This document shows, one piece after another, positions 53,400-64,000 of a stretch of 64,000 nucleotides of DNA. A model generated the notes under the pieces. It was given only the letters and a program-made list of their open reading frames with translations. It did not search any database and was not told the DNA's origin. The translations under genes were made by a program, and so were the position numbers. Source of the DNA: Citrus sinensis (taxonomy: Eukaryota > Streptophyta > Magnoliopsida > Sapindales > Rutaceae). Position 1 is the first letter of the stretch. Every line of letters begins with the position of its first letter. Where the stretch lies: contig NC_068562.1 in assembly GCF_022201045.2 (NCBI RefSeq), positions 2,356,001 through 2,420,000 on the forward strand, written 5' to 3'.

Positions 53400-54900
53400 T
53401 CATAATCTCATTGGTAGGATTACGAGGCCTTAAAAAAATCATGGCACATGTCCTGTTGCTTTATATGTAAAATAAAGAACTAAAGGCTAACAACATAAAT
53501 TTTAAATTAATAAAAAAAAACCAGAAACTTATTTAATTTCTAACACATTCAAATTAGAAAGAGAAAATATTTTTATTACATAAAATTTGCATGTTGACTA
53601 TTGTTACTTCTTAAATTTAGATATTAATTGATTAGATACATATGTTTTTATAGTTTTTCAATTTCATTTTCTTAACAAAAACTACAATACTCTTATTAAC
53701 TTTAAAAAGTAAATTTTCATCCTCTGCTTGGAAAAACTTAAGAAGAAAAAATAATTATCTTAACTCTTAAGAGTTGGAGATGAATGGATGGCCAAAAGAA
53801 AAACAAATTATCAAATTTGAAGTAGCCCATAGAGTAGGCTAGAAAGTAATAATACTCATCCAAATGTTGGAATTTAGTCATTTACAATTGAACTTCTGAG
53901 TTCTGACCGTAGCTCACATGTCATGTGTGGACCTCTATTCATAAAATACGAAAGTGGGCTTTGGGCTCATACTCACAGGCCTGCAGCCCGTCAATCGAGT
54001 CCAACTATTACCTACTCACCTTAATGAGAATTACAACATCCCTGCTTCTACACTTGCTTCGTAACTCCCCAGCCCAACTTTCAAAAAGGCAAGTTTTTAA
54101 CCCAAAAAGGCAACAAGGATAAATTCCGTGATCATGGCCGTTGATCCAATGGATTATATTTGCTTAGCTTGGTTCGATCATTGTCCCACTCCCTCCAATC
54201 AGGAGATCTAGCTTTTAAACAATTCGGGGACCAGCTAAAGCTGCAACCCGGTGCTTACTCTGTTTTCAGCCTCAAATCCGATTGCCATCTGTCCTACATT
54301 CTGCTCATGTTCATTCATAAATGGAGCAATCTGAAAGACCAATGAAAACTTGCCAATTATATAATCCATTAAAGAAAAAAAAGTGGAAAAAAAAAGAAAA
54401 AAAAGAAAGAGCGAGCCCGAACGAGTCAATTGAACAAAAGCAGCCAGTCTGCCCATTTGATTGAATATAATAGAGCCGGATGCGCTGATCGGCTGATGAA
54501 ACTTTCTATCTACACATGTTTTTTTCCCTTTTTTTTTTAATAAATACAAAACCCTTCTAAAACCGCTTTCGAGGAACGAAATAAAAAACAAAGATTTTAA
54601 AAGAGTACACTTTCCCTCCATTTAGAGCCTCCCTCCCTTTTGGAACAAAACTTCTACCTTCATGGGCGGTTAATCCTACACAACTGCCATTTGAATTTAA
54701 CATTGTAACGGCTATATAAAAGAGGCAAGCGGGAATTTAACACTAACAACCTTTTGAACTAACATGTGCCACCCCCAAGATACAATCTCTCTCCCCAAAG
54801 AAGCATGTATCCATAGTCACTACTACGAGACTACAAACAAATCTTTCAAAAACATGACAGTTTCTGGTGTTGTTCCCATGCTTGTTCAAGAAGACATTTT
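53400..54900. other. Spacer between plastid-protein and ANP32 genes
   Basis: AT-rich, without a recognisable gene. The 3' UTR of the ANP32-type gene probably occupies the last few hundred bases. Confidence 0.5.
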
Positions 54901-54939
54901 AACAAAAATATTTAACCCGTGAGATTAGATTGTAAGAGG

Positions 54940-57622
54940 CTAATGGTGCTTCTTTGAAGATGACTTGCTGAACTCAACAACATCATCATCTTCCTCATCA
55001 TCCTCCCCATTCTCATCTTCATCAGCACTATCATCTCTCTTTCTCTTGGGGTGTAAAGAAGAAGAAGATGGTGGCAGATCCTGGACTTCATCATCATCTT
55101 CAACTTCTTCCTCATCTTCAGCATCATCTTCATTACCAGGCTCCATATCACTGCCATCATGTTCCTCAGCCTGCCCAACTGGCTGAACTAAATACCCTGT
55201 GCCGCAGTCTTCATCCTGCCAATTCCATCAAGCCTCTGAGGGTTAGTACAGAAAACAGGGTACCAGAAATTTTGATATGTAAAGAAAGCAAGGTCTGAAT
55301 GCTAAAAGAATTATATAAATACTTCCAAAACACAAAATAAAAGAAAAACCCTACAAAAATAATGGTGAAAAAATGCTTAGAAATAGTATTAGACAGTCTA
55401 AAAATTAAAGCAAAATAGCCAATCAGACTATGTCCATGCACATCACTCCCAGAGAATCCTGCACACATTAGACAGTCTTAAAATTAAAGCAAAATAGCCA
55501 ATCAGACTATGTCCATGCACATCACTCCCAAACAATCCTGCACCATGTAATCATCAACATGCATAGACTATTTACAATAGGCCAATCTTTTAGAGATCAT
55601 CAACAAACAAATATTTCATAAAGATCCATAGATAAAACAGAAAATAAGCACCGTAGATGGCAGTGGAATCTTGCTTTACTGATGGCTTCACTACATTTTA
55701 ACAACCAAAACACCAAAAAGCAAATTCACAAACATAATACAGCTGAATGAAAGGAAAATACAAAACAGCACTATAATGTCTCATGAACATAAATACTTAA
55801 GATTACCATTTAAAGGAGACATATAGGAAGACCAAAATTGAAACTGCAAATAATCTTATTCACAGAACCAAATGCCAGTCAGGGTTTTTCTTAAGCATTT
55901 TTGAGAAAACAACCAGTCTCAAGAACATGTCAATATCTAAATGATATTTCATTTAAGAGCATGGTGTAATTTGAACAATTTTCAAACTTCATTTCCTAAA
56001 ATTAATTTCACAAACTAAAAAACCTTCATTTCTCATAATAAAAATATTATAAGAATAATTGAGATGATGAAAAAAAAACTCAACAATCTGAGGCAGCTCC
56101 TTTTAACACGAAGTAGATAGGACGAAAGGAGAGAACATCAATTACTCAGAAAGTATGCAAACCAGCAAAAAGATACTAACACAGAATATCCATGATGTAA
56201 AAGTGCATTTGAGATCGGTAGTACTGTTAAACCATAACAACTGCTCGAAACAACCCCCCCCCCCCAACAACAACAGAAAAAAACACCTAATATGTCTACC
56301 AGATCCAGATAATTAAAATCTCGACAAAAGTGTACAACCCAAAACAATGCACAAAAATCAGAAATAACAGCAGAAAAAGGAATTTAAGAGCAGTCAAGTC
56401 CTCTTCTTATCTGAAAACACAACAGCAAACAAACCATTAATCCAGCAACAAGAGGCACATACATAAAAGATAGGAAAATGCAAAATTCTATGATACCACA
56501 ACATAAAAGATAAGAAACTGCGTTCTCATTTCTCACCTCCTCTTCAGCATCATCTTCATCCTCAACTTCAAACTCTCTATCATCCTCAACAACCTGCTCT
56601 TCCTCCCCAGTCTCACCATCATCATCCCCATCTTCCTCCCCTTGTTCATGACCATCAATCTCACCTTCTGTGCTGGTCAACCTCCCCGTACTCTCTGGCT
56701 CCCCAAACTCCCCATCTCTATCCTCATTATCAACCTCTTCTTCGTCCTCATCGTCATCATCATCGCCATCATCATCCTCGTCCTCAACCCCATCCTCCTC
56801 ATCATCGCTGTCCCCACCAACCCCATGAACTTCCACCACATCCTCTTCCTCATAAACATCATCCTCATCATCATCCTCGTCATCATCTTCTACCGCATAC
56901 CCATTGCTCTGATGGCCATTTATCCCCTCGGCAGCGGGTCCTGCTGCTCCAGCAGCTGTCTCCACCTCTTCTTCATCCGCATCACTCTCTTCCTCCTCGT
57001 CCACATCCACAACCCCTTCAACATTCTCACTGTGTCCATTATCCCTCCCAAAGGGTCGATCCTCACCGTCAATTTCTCCACTTCCTGGATCATCCTCATC
57101 GTCAGATTCATCATCGTCCGATTCATCATCCGACTCCGGCCTTTCATTCTCCTCTGCATCCATCTTGTCCAAGTACCTCAACGACTTTATCATTCCAAAA
57201 ACCTTAGATCGATAATCTTTCACCCTTGTAACCGGACACTCGTACAGATCAAGAGACACAAGCCGAAGATGGGCCAGCGGAGCCAGATCTTCGATATACT
57301 GGATCCGATTATTAGACAAATCAAGGTCGCGAAGAGAGTCCAAGCCAGCCTGGACCAGAAACTCGAGGCCACCGGCTATACGGTTATCGGAGAGAATAAG
57401 TTTCTGAAGATTCTTAAGCTGTGGAAACTGCTCGAGCGAGGAAACTCCGATGTTGGCAATCGAAAGATGCTCAAGGTTCTCGAACCTTTCTAAAAGGTTC
57501 GGTGGAGGCAGCCGGCCTTGCACACACTTGACCGCGCCGTCTAATGTTAGGGTTCGAGCCGCGCCATGGTCCGTTTGACCGTCTAATGCTGTCTCGACGG
57601 CCCTTTCCCAGATCTCATCCAT
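54940..57622 (-). CDS. ANP32-type acidic leucine-rich nuclear phosphoprotein
   Basis: Nuclear LRR protein with a very acidic tail; animal ANP32 proteins act as histone chaperones and phosphatase regulators. Two exons, 56537-57622 and 54940-55215, join in phase to 453 aa. An ATG eight codons upstream (57646) is also in frame, but MDEIWERAVETALDGQ is the usual family start. The LRR region (~residues 40-150) includes LSIANIGVSSLEQFPQLKNL, LILSDNRIAGGL, DLDLSNNRIQYIEDLAPL and the cap LRYLDKMDAEENERPESD. From ~165 to the end the protein is mainly Asp/Glu, broken by a serine run and PKRKRD (~418-423), a likely nuclear localisation signal. The 1.3-kb intron carries a 79-bp tandem duplication. A telomere-like repeat lies ~190 bp upstream. 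Confidence 0.92.
55388..55545. repeat. 79-bp tandem duplication in the ANP32-type intron
   Basis: A unit beginning ATTAGACAGTC and ending CAATCCTGCAC (or GAATCCTGCAC) occurs at 55388-55466 and again at 55467-55545, with only a few substitutions. Confidence 0.92.
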
Positions 57623-57807
57623 CAAATACGAAATCCGATATCTCATACACCAAATTTATTTAAATATTATCCTATTTTATCTCTTTTTTTTTTTTTGGTT
57701 CCAAAAACCGGTTCAAAGCTGAAGAACAACAGTATGAGGTGAAGAAAAAAAAAAGTTATTTCATCGTAGACATAAATAAACTTGTGAAACAACACAGTAG
57801 CCTGACA

Positions 57808-57827
57808 CTAACCCTAACCCTAACCCT
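57808..57827. promoter_or_regulatory. Telomere-like repeat / telo-box in the ANP32-type promoter
   Basis: Three AACCCT units in a row (6-nt period), about 190 bp upstream of the start codon; another AACCCTAG follows at ~57866. Telo-boxes are frequent in promoters of plant genes active in dividing cells. The strict 6-nt period differs from the plant telomere repeat CCCTAAA. Confidence 0.6.
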
Positions 57828-58349
57828 GTATTGATTGGATTGGTATTATCACTTGGAAATCGTAAAACCCTAGAAACTTCTTCAGGTGTGCACGGTGTCT
57901 GTGTAAATTTTGCTTGAAGAAAAAAAAGGCACAAATAACAAAACCGAAATTGTTTTTTCTCTTTCTATTTTTTATTGGCTAAGAGGGATAAGCCTGAGGG
58001 GCGCGGGGTGCGTGGCTAGGGTTAGGAGGAGGCGGGGCTAAGTCATGCGAGTGTGAATTATTGGAGAGATATGGATCGTTGGATTGATAACGACGCGGAT
58101 TGATGACGTGGATTAAGTGGACGGTACAGATTGCAGGCGGGTGTGTTTGTTTTCGAGAAGGATCAAGGATGTAGGCGAGATGCGGGTGTGAGGAAATGGG
58201 GCCTGGGGGTCGCCAAGCTTAACACGTTACTTTTAGGTGCAAATATCGGGGCGGTTAAAGAAATGCCGCTTAGATTTGAGGAAATTACGGGAGTGCCATG
58301 TAACTATTTGAATTTGATTACCCAATCCGAAACGTCCCACTCATGAAGA

Positions 58350-60300
58350 ATTAGGCCGGGTTTGATCTACTGTATTCTACTACATTAGTTATATTATATT
58401 AAGTTATATTTATTAAAGTTGTACTATAATATTTAGTGTATTATGGACTATATTTATATAGTAATTTTTAATATTTATATTAAATTAATAATTTAAGATT
58501 CATCTATATTATTATTTTTTTTATATGTTATTAATAATTTAAACTTTTATAATGAAAATAAATAACTTTCACTACAGTTACTGTATTTTAGTGTCATTTA
58601 AATTATATTTTAATATTATTAGAATTCTTACTGTGAGGGATATGCAATGATACAATTATTATCGGCAAAGAAATTTTTCATTTGCTGTAACTCTACTATC
58701 AAAGTTTCAGTTTCAAAATTTTTTGCTGTAAATTAACGGAAAACGGAAGCTTTTTTGTCAATAATAATTGTACCATTGCATAGCTCGAATAACAAGAATT
58801 CTAATCATACCAAATGTTAGTGCAAAATATGATGTTATGCGTTGTTGAACTAGCACCTATAGTTCATTAGTCCCAACTGGAGCATATTGGAGTTTTCAAT
58901 CTTATTTAAAATTATATATTTTTATTTATTTTCTCTTAATTTAATTAAATAATTTAAAAAAAATTATGTGAACAGTACTACATTACACAGACTAGATTCC
59001 CCATATTTATTTTATGCGGCATTATTCATATTATATAAACAAAGTTGTTATGACTTAAATTACAAATCATCAAAATGAAAGACCAACAAAGTATCAAGCA
59101 AACTTCTAAATTTACAAGACCATCAAAATAATTCTTCAAGCCTCCAACACAAAGCTTGGAACCATCATTGTTGATGCTATAATAAACAGAGCATGCGTTA
59201 ATGCTATAAGCTCTTCACATAACGGAGTTTTTATTTTTTCCAACTAACCTATTTTTTTCAAAAAAGAATCAACCCACAAAAATATTACGAGGGTTAAATT
59301 TCTTTTCCAATTATAAAAATAATTGTGTGAAAACAGTCTTTTCCTCCTCCAGATAATAGTAGAGTAGACATCTCTCAAATATCTGACAGGTATTATAAAT
59401 ATATTAGTTAATAGTCTCATATAATATTTAGTGATTTTATAAAATAAGTGAATTTGATTATTTGATTAATAATATTGCTATTGCAATGATGAAAAATCAT
59501 AAATTAATAATTTTTTTAATTTTTAAAATTTATTTGGGATCGAATTTGGAGACCTTCAAAATCTCTATAATTGAACTCGATAGCTTTTTAGGGTTTAGAA
59601 TCATTTTTCAAATAAATTTGATTTAATTTTCAAGGTTTTTCGGGAGTTCATACCCCGCCGGAATTAGTAGGAGGTCACAAGTATTGTTGTCATCCCTATC
59701 ATTACGTAAATAATCGAATAATGAAACACAAAGAATTTAATGAAGTTAAGTAATCTTTTTTCGTTAGATGAGGGTCATCGCAAAAGATTATGAAACTTTC
59801 GCACATTTTGTCTTTTGATCATTCCTTTAGTTATCTGAACTTTTCTCATTGAGTTTTTTGAAATCTAGCGATATTATCAAATGTTTTCTAAAGTTAAAAG
59901 TTACTGAAGCCATTCGACTAAACACTTGGTAGGTTAATGGTCTCAATAATATTGAGGACTTGAGCTCAAACCTCCATTAAAACTCTTTTCCATTTCCACA
60001 AAAATATAAGAATAGAGGTAAAGATCTCCACATTATTGATTGTATGATTAGATTTTCAAACTAATCTTAATAAATTTATGGGATATACCATAAATGAACA
60101 ATGATTTACAGATTGTCACAACGTACACAACAAAGATTTGCCCGAATTGCTGATTCGCATTTTATCAATCGGCAATTCAATAACAGTTCAACGGAGTGGA
60201 CTTCGTGAACTCTCAGTTTTAACATGAAGCAATATGTCGTACAATGCATGCGCAACAACTGAAATACATGTACATGAACTTAAGAATCAAGATTCAAAAC
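58350..60300. other. AT-rich spacer
   Basis: Between the ANP32-type promoter and the PBRP 3' end. A weak tRNA-like stretch near 59930-59985 could be an old SINE but lacks other support. No gene seen. Confidence 0.5.
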
Positions 60301-60379
60301 AAATTATACTTTTTGATGGTTGACAGCACATTACACCAGAAAGCAGGACCCATTTCTATGGATCCACTAGTTTTCTACA

Positions 60380-63300
60380 TCACTTATCATTTTTACTTCC
60401 TGCCTGTACGCCGGAGCCTTTAAGCTCAATGTGACCAGGCTGTAACTTTGGTGGATCCACAACCTGAAAACTTGCAGTGGCCATTGAAGGCGGGGGCCGA
60501 AATGGCCAAGTGAGCGAAGTCACAGTTGAAACGGGGGTGCATGGAAACTGACTTGGTCTTAGAGTGGTAGTGGCTGGCTTTGTGTCCTCATCGAGCTTCT
60601 GGTCTAAATCTTGATGGCCTGGCTGCACCTCGTTGATGTCACCTTGAACAACAATCTGATTTTTCTCTCCAGTTGTCCTAATATTAGAAGCCGCAAAGTG
60701 AAGCCAGGGTTGGCTAAAGGGTGATGGCCGCTTCAACGTAGGAGCATGGGCACCATCAGCATCGGCATTTGGTCCATTACTTTCAGTTTCTATCACCTCA
60801 TTTACCTTAATTGACTTGGTTTCTGGCTGCTTATCTTTATCCACAGATGTTACTTCACCTGAATCAACTTTGACCGTTGGTGCACGGCCTGAGGTAATGG
60901 TGGTGGTAGGAAATGCTTTCTCCGGAGGGACAGCTGGAGTATAATTAGATGGGAGCAGGTCATCCCAATTCTCCAATAGTTCCTTGTAGACTTTTCTAAG
61001 CGTGACCTCCGTCAAACCAGTCACCTTACAAATTTCTGCCTGGGTCTTGCGTTTGTCCTCTAACTGGCAGGCAAGATAGATGGCAGCTGCAGAGATGCTA
61101 ATTGGATTCCTCCGAGTGCAGAAGCATTTGTTGATCACAACTTCTCCTATGTGAGTTGCCAGCACCTAGAGATTTACAAGTTAATTATGGAAAACATTAG
61201 AATACAAGGTATACTGAAGTCAGCAAGTGTAATCTTCTAAACAGATTAATAAACTTAAATCACATAAAATGTGAATGCCATCTATGCAGGTAAGCGCACG
61301 TGTTTACACATCACACATGGAGAGAGAAATGTATATTTACACTCTTTTTTTTTTAAATCCTGGGTAGAAGCCATAAACATGATTTCTGCATTTAGGAGAT
61401 TAAAAAAAAAATTATATAACTCTATTTTTATAAAAGTTTCCACAAAACAACCTAGAAACATTTCACATATTTCCTTCAAGAGTTTTGAATTCACAGAGCA
61501 TAGAAAAGCTCTAAACTTGTAAGAAATCAGATTTAAAATAAAGATTCTTTTGGTTGCCAATACAATGAGACAACACCCCAGGTGATAAAATTATGGCAAA
61601 AGCCTTTTGTTCGCTTCTTTCGGCTCACAATCCAGAAATTTCAAGTTATTTATTTATTTTTTATTTTTGATAACCCAGACTACTGCACCAACTCAGACCA
61701 TGAGTCCTCCCCGGCCCTAAACTAGGGGATCAATTGGGCACCCCAACCCCATGAGATAACAAAGGATGGAATTTTTAAGCTCGTCAGAAGGATCAAACCT
61801 GAAACCTCGATGTAGCCAAGTACCAGATCCCAGGCCCTCAACCAACTGGGCTGGTTAAATTTTTCATGTGGAATCCCAAACAGACTGCTATTAAGCTATT
61901 CAAACACACGGCCATACCAAGGAGGACTTATTCAAGTATAACCCTACCAAATGAAGGCCTACGGGATGTTAAAATTTCCAACATATTCTGGATTATACAG
62001 CGATTTCTGAATAAGAAGGTACCTGAGCAGATTTGTTGAGTTGGAGGAGGGTGCAAAATCTCGGCATATGAACTGCTATGGAATTGCTATTAATGGGCTG
62101 ACTTAGTTGTAGAGCTTCTCCCAGTATCTTGATGTACTTTCCAATCTCCTTCTGCGGTACGTTAGCCGCAATTGATATTTCCTGTTATTTTAAAGCAGAT
62201 ACTAAAGTTAAAAGACATTCTAAATTAGACTAAAGACAAGAAGAATACACAGCAGGTCAACATTTCCAAAGAAATGACTTCAATTAGAGTTATATTCAAT
62301 GAACATCATCCCTCAGGATAAAAAAAGCAACAGCTAATAGAACAAAAGTTAATGGCTACAGAAATCAATATGCCTACTCCTCGCAGATGATATTAAATAA
62401 AATTTGTACCAATGTATCCTCAGAACTCAAGTTAAGGATAATAGAGATTCAATGACTGTTAATCCTCAACTGTCTAGCTATCAAGTAAAGTTTACTAGGT
62501 TTAACAATTGTGCATTCAAAAATTAAGCAAATTCAGCAAAAGCATAAAAACTAGAAACATGCCCCCAAAGCAACTACAGTTGTTAAACTAAAAAAAGATA
62601 AAGCAGAAGCAGGTTGGCATTCGGTTTGAATTAATTTTGGTTTCGGTTCGGTTTGGGTTCGACTTCGACCTGAGAAACCGTTCGGTTTCAAATCTCAAAA
62701 CCGATCAAGTTATATTTTGATTTGGTTAAATCAAAAAAGAATAACCGACCCGATTGGGTTAAAATAAAAAATTTTAAAAAGATCCTCAATAGTCTAACCT
62801 AATTGCACAGTCACACACACAAAACACGTGCAACTGCAAAAAACTTCTCCCGCTTCTTCTGCTGCTATGGCTGCCAAATCCTTCCCTTCTTCTGTTTTTG
62901 CTGCCAAATTCTTCATCTTCTTCTGCCAAATCTTTGTCAACATTCATTCATTGATCGACTAATCTTGAATTCGTAGCTTCCAGATAAGAGACAGTAATAA
63001 TTAAATGAATTCAATCTCAATCAAACCCAAACACATAATTTTCTTTGTCCTCTCACATATTCTCCTTACTATTTAATCCAATTTGGCATCCCCAAATCTA
63101 AGCCGTGGCAAGTCCCTCTACCATCAACCTTGAAGTCATCATCACTGTGAGCCGCAGTTTTAATTTTAGATAATATTTTTGTTATTGTTAATTTCTCATG
63201 TTAATTGTTAAATATTCTTAGTTGTTAATAAGTTAATCTTTGGGAAGAATAATTTTTTTTAATGGGATTTGAGAAAATAAATTTATAAGATTAGGGTTCA

Positions 63301-64000
63301 TAAATTAAATTCATCCTGAATTTATAACCTGAATCCAACCGAATCGAAATAATTTCGGTCCGGATTACAAATTCTAACCCAATTGAACTGAATTCTCTGA
63401 CCCGAACGAAAATCGAAACGCCCACCCAACTGTACAGCAAAAGGAGATGAAAGTACCTGGAGAGTTCTGGGCTCTTGAGCTTCTCTAATGGCCTGAACAA
63501 GTGCAGCAGTGGCAAGAGCTTCAACACTTCTATTCCTCAAACAAGTAGCAGAACAGCAATCTCTAAACAACTGAAAAGCATGATCACAAATGTCATAATC
63601 CAATCCCAGAATGGACGCCACGTCGATGATCTGCAAATACGCTCTCAAATTGTCCATCATGACACTGGAAGACGTGGACGTCGTAGACGAGGACAAAAGC
63701 TCGAAGGTGCGCTCGAGCTCGGCGAGCTGGCCGGAGAAAGAGTGTGAGGAGCGGAGGAAAAGAGGGCTGGGTACCAAAGACCACGCGGAAAAAGCCGTTA
63801 TGAAGCCCGTGGGCTGAAACGGGTCTTCGTCGACGCCGTCGTTTTGCTGGGGTTGGGGGATGGATGGGAGATCGGAGGTGACGAGGCAGAGTGGGGTGTC
63901 TTGGGCACGGATGTGGAATAAGTGGTGATTTTGGCATTGCCGCTCAGCGATCACTCGCCCGCAGGAGCCGCACTCCGTGATTGACCGCCCTGTGCTTGTG
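60380..64000 (-). CDS. PBRP: Plant-specific TFIIB-related protein PBRP (5' end cut by window edge)
   Basis: Plant-only member of the TFIIB family. In Arabidopsis and spinach it has been located on the outer plastid envelope, with nuclear turnover by the proteasome, suggesting a role in plastid-nucleus signalling. Three exons are visible in transcript order: 63457-64000 (runs off the edge), 62023-62181, 60380-61165. They join in phase (495 residues). The edge codes for the second half of the zinc ribbon (TECGSCGRV), so the first cysteine pair and ATG lie just outside. HHLFHIRAQDTPLCL follows, then two cyclin folds. The first includes FQLFRDCCSATCLRNRSVEA, the second THIGEVVINKCFCTRRNPIS and VTLRKVYKELLENWDDLLP. 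The Pro/Ser/Thr-rich C-terminal tail is characteristic of PBRP, not TFIIB itself. Intron 1 carries a candidate transposon and intron 2 a SINE. Confidence 0.93.
61646..61855 (-). mobile_element. tRNA-derived SINE in PBRP intron 2
   Basis: On the minus strand it begins AACCAGCCCAGTTGGTTGAGG (box A, complement of about 61836-61855). Box B GGTTTGATCC is the complement of 61790-61799. It ends in an A-rich tail (plus-strand TTATTTATTTATTTTTT at 61646-61662). Flanks share AAATTT but no long perfect target duplication, so it is older than the SINE at 44.6 kb. Confidence 0.7.
62610..63432. mobile_element. Candidate non-autonomous DNA transposon in PBRP intron 1
   Basis: Left end: CAGGTTGGCATTCGGTTTG, followed by repeated GGTTTCGGTTCGGTTTGGG. 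The right end, in reverse complement, starts CAGTTGGGTGGGCGTTTCG and continues with TTCGGTTGG-type sequence. The ends are therefore imperfect inverted repeats rich in TTCGGTT. The core is AT-rich and has no transposase. A clear target duplication was not found. Confidence 0.4.

Noticed and set aside
56642-57493. 283-codon hydrophobic plus-strand frame opposite the ANP32-type gene
   Set aside because: It is the antisense reading of GAT/GAA codons; it looks like membrane segments only because Asp/Glu codons reverse to Ile/Phe/Leu.
57805-57830. Interstitial telomere or chromosome end
   Set aside because: Only three units with a 6-nt period, in a promoter position; not the plant CCCTAAA array.
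59930-59990. Another tRNA-like stretch (possible SINE)
   Set aside because: A and B boxes are too weak and no tail or target duplication is seen.

Overview
The window is nuclear DNA from a broad-leaved (eudicot) plant. It has AT-rich intergenic DNA, many short exons joined by GT/AG introns, and plant-specific families: DDM1, a PERK kinase, PBRP and a LIKE-COV relative. The degree of resemblance would fit a woody dicot such as Citrus, but that genus guess is inference. Nearly every recognisable gene lies on the minus strand. The plus strand carries only a decayed LIKE-COV gene near the left end and a LINE.

Layout, left to right: a possible 5' exon of an unidentified minus-strand gene (about 1.5-1.6 kb); a LIKE-COV (LCV) pseudogene on the plus strand (2.9-4.6 kb); a probable non-autonomous DNA transposon and a local tandem duplication (5.1-6.4 kb); the complete 15-exon chromatin remodeller DDM1 (6.4-13.0 kb, 758 aa) with an E2F-like site upstream; an AT-rich spacer with small repeat arrays; a complete 12-exon TauE/SafE-type sulfite exporter family gene (17.3-21.1 kb, 477 aa) with odd sequence in two introns; a gene-poor AT-rich stretch holding a ~155-bp tandem array (22.15-22.9 kb); the complete 10-exon U1-70K splicing factor gene (25.9-30.4 kb, 480 aa); and an 8-exon proline-rich receptor-like kinase of the PERK type (32.5-35.8 kb, 662 aa).

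Next come two F-box genes of one family (37.6-39.2 and 48.7-51.1 kb) with a decayed tandem copy between them (41.7-43.2 kb). A SINE and a 5'-truncated LINE, both with perfect target-site duplications, sit beside the decayed copy. After these are a small plastid-targeted membrane protein (52.7-53.2 kb), an ANP32-type LRR/acidic-tail nuclear protein (54.9-57.6 kb), and the plant-specific TFIIB-related protein PBRP (60.4 kb to beyond the right edge).

Exon models were built by hand. All junctions given for DDM1, the TauE gene, U1-70K, PERK, the F-box genes, ANP32 and PBRP use GT/AG sites and keep phase, so the total coding lengths are multiples of three (PBRP runs off the edge). The genes do not form a pathway. 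The most interesting single locus is the 1.4-kb intron inside the RNA-recognition domain of U1-70K. It holds an in-frame 63-nt candidate cassette exon whose donor abuts a stem-loop, and two copies of a motif that would present a strong U1-type 5' splice site in a hairpin loop. This looks like a possible feedback module by which U1 snRNP could control its own 70K subunit (inference).
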